Positions 63,459 to 64,000 of a DNA stretch of 64,000 nucleotides are shown here, one piece after another. Every line of letters begins with the position of its first letter. Position 1 is the first letter of the stretch. Source of the stretch: Planotetraspora phitsanulokensis (GTDB lineage: Bacteria > Actinomycetota > Actinomycetes > Streptosporangiales > Streptosporangiaceae). The stretch is from positions 106,043 to 170,042 of the forward strand of contig NZ_BOOP01000026.1 in NCBI RefSeq assembly GCF_016863295.1. Direction: 5' to 3'. Made by a program: the position numbers and the translations under genes. The notes below the pieces were generated by a model. That model was not told the DNA's origin. It saw only the letters and a program-made list of their open reading frames with translations, and ran no database searches.

Positions 63459-63740
63459 CGCGTCTCCGTTTCGTGCCTTGGCCGGTGATACGTAGTTCCT
63501 GGCGCCGGACGCCGTGGCGTCTCGATCCAGGCCGTGCATTTCGCAGGCACTGCCGGTGTCATGACCTGCTGGTTTTTGGTCTCCTTCGGCCCACGCGCTC
63601 GGGCGTGTCGCGCGCTAAGCGCGTCCCCGCCCGGAAAGCCCGGCCGATGTGGAGGAGTCACGCGCCGCCCTAGCCTCCCCTTCGGGACGACCTTCGGGCG
63701 CACGCATGCGAGCCCATGGAGTCCATAGGCACGAAGACAA
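63459..63740 (-). other. long rpsL leader
   Basis: About 275 bases separate the rpsL promoter from the start codon, and no gene is supported in them. Several GC-rich short inverted repeats (for example GCGCGCTTAGCGCGC at about 63605-63622 region) could fold. The leader may carry autogenous or growth-rate control; no known motif is recognised. Confidence 0.5.
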
Positions 63741-63769
63741 AGATTACCCAGCACTGCGCAACACGTCAA
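63741..63769 (-). promoter_or_regulatory. str operon promoter upstream of rpsL
   Basis: Reading leftward, TTGACG (-35) is followed by a 17-base spacer and TAATCT (-10), close to the housekeeping consensus. It would drive rpsL-rpsG-fusA-tuf. Confidence 0.85.
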
Positions 63770-64000
63770 AACAGTTGTCGCCGGGTCGTTTGTGATCCGT
63801 GCCATGGCCCCCGCGTCCTGCCTTCCTCACAGGCCGCCACTGGGCTCGCAGCGAAGTCTACCGGCACCGGAGGGGTCTTCCTGCCATTTCCGTGCTTACT
63901 TGTCCTCGCTCCGCTCGGACGGGCTCGGGGCGCCCCTTGTGGCGATGCCTTCCCTCGTCGTTCGGGGTCGCTCGTTCCTCGCTTCCCCACTCACTCCTCA
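63770..64000. other. window-end region without a recognised gene
   Basis: I see no supported gene in the last 230 bases. The sequence has scattered direct and inverted short repeats of CTCGCT/GAGCGA type. In related genomes rpoC or another gene may end beyond this edge. Confidence 0.4.

Noticed and set aside
63770..64000. Small gene at the right edge
   Set aside because: The only open frame is short, Arg/Ser/Gly-rich and lacks a ribosome-binding site.

Overview
The window is a GC-rich stretch of actinobacterial chromosome, ribosome-rich in its right half. The gene order (GMC oxidoreductase, guaB3-guaB, DUF5319, RsdA/SigD-type pair, groEL-groES, tsaD-rimI-tsaB-tsaE, alr, nnr, acpS, glmM, rpsI-rplM, truA-rplQ-rpoA, the spc and S10 operons, tuf, fusA, rpsG, rpsL) is the conserved backbone I know from mycobacteria and streptomycetes. 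Protein style (GTG starts, leaderless-looking promoters, long Pro/Asp-rich membrane proteins) suggests a filamentous actinomycete, perhaps of the Streptosporangiales. That placement is inference. I saw no tRNA, rRNA, insertion sequence, prophage or CRISPR array.

Layout. 1-8 kb: a truncated GMC oxidoreductase and a GabD2-type succinate-semialdehyde dehydrogenase, a secreted beta-propeller protein, aerobic GlpD and NagA. 8-13.8 kb: GuaB3 and GuaB, a row of four hairpins upstream of guaB, a LuxR-type regulator, DUF5319, and an ECF sigma factor followed by a 73-residue RsdA-like protein. 13.9-18.7 kb: groES-groEL under a CIRCE operator, a SAM methyltransferase with a THUMP-like end, and a coiled-coil protein. 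18.7-28.3 kb: the t6A genes tsaD, tsaB and tsaE with rimI, interrupted by a class F sortase and a membrane-anchored partner, then alpha/beta hydrolase, alr, nnr, acpS and coaA. 28.4-32 kb: a four-gene ABC exporter cassette. 32-34.6 kb: glmM-rpsI-rplM.

34.7-40 kb is the least conventional stretch: a CAP-domain membrane protein followed by two tandem, mutually related single-pass membrane proteins (406 and 1064 residues). Each has a repetitive, probably disordered cytoplasmic part and a two-cysteine extracytoplasmic domain. 40-63.5 kb runs leftward as an almost unbroken translation superoperon, from rpsL-rpsG-fusA-tuf through the S10, spc and alpha clusters to rplQ and truA, with secY, adk, map, infA and a DUF1707 membrane protein inside it.

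Regulatory signals directly visible include a perfect CIRCE element, good -35/-10 promoters for rpsL and rplM, several strong intrinsic-type hairpins between operons, and a recurrent TANNNT-(6-8 nt)-start arrangement typical of leaderless actinobacterial genes.
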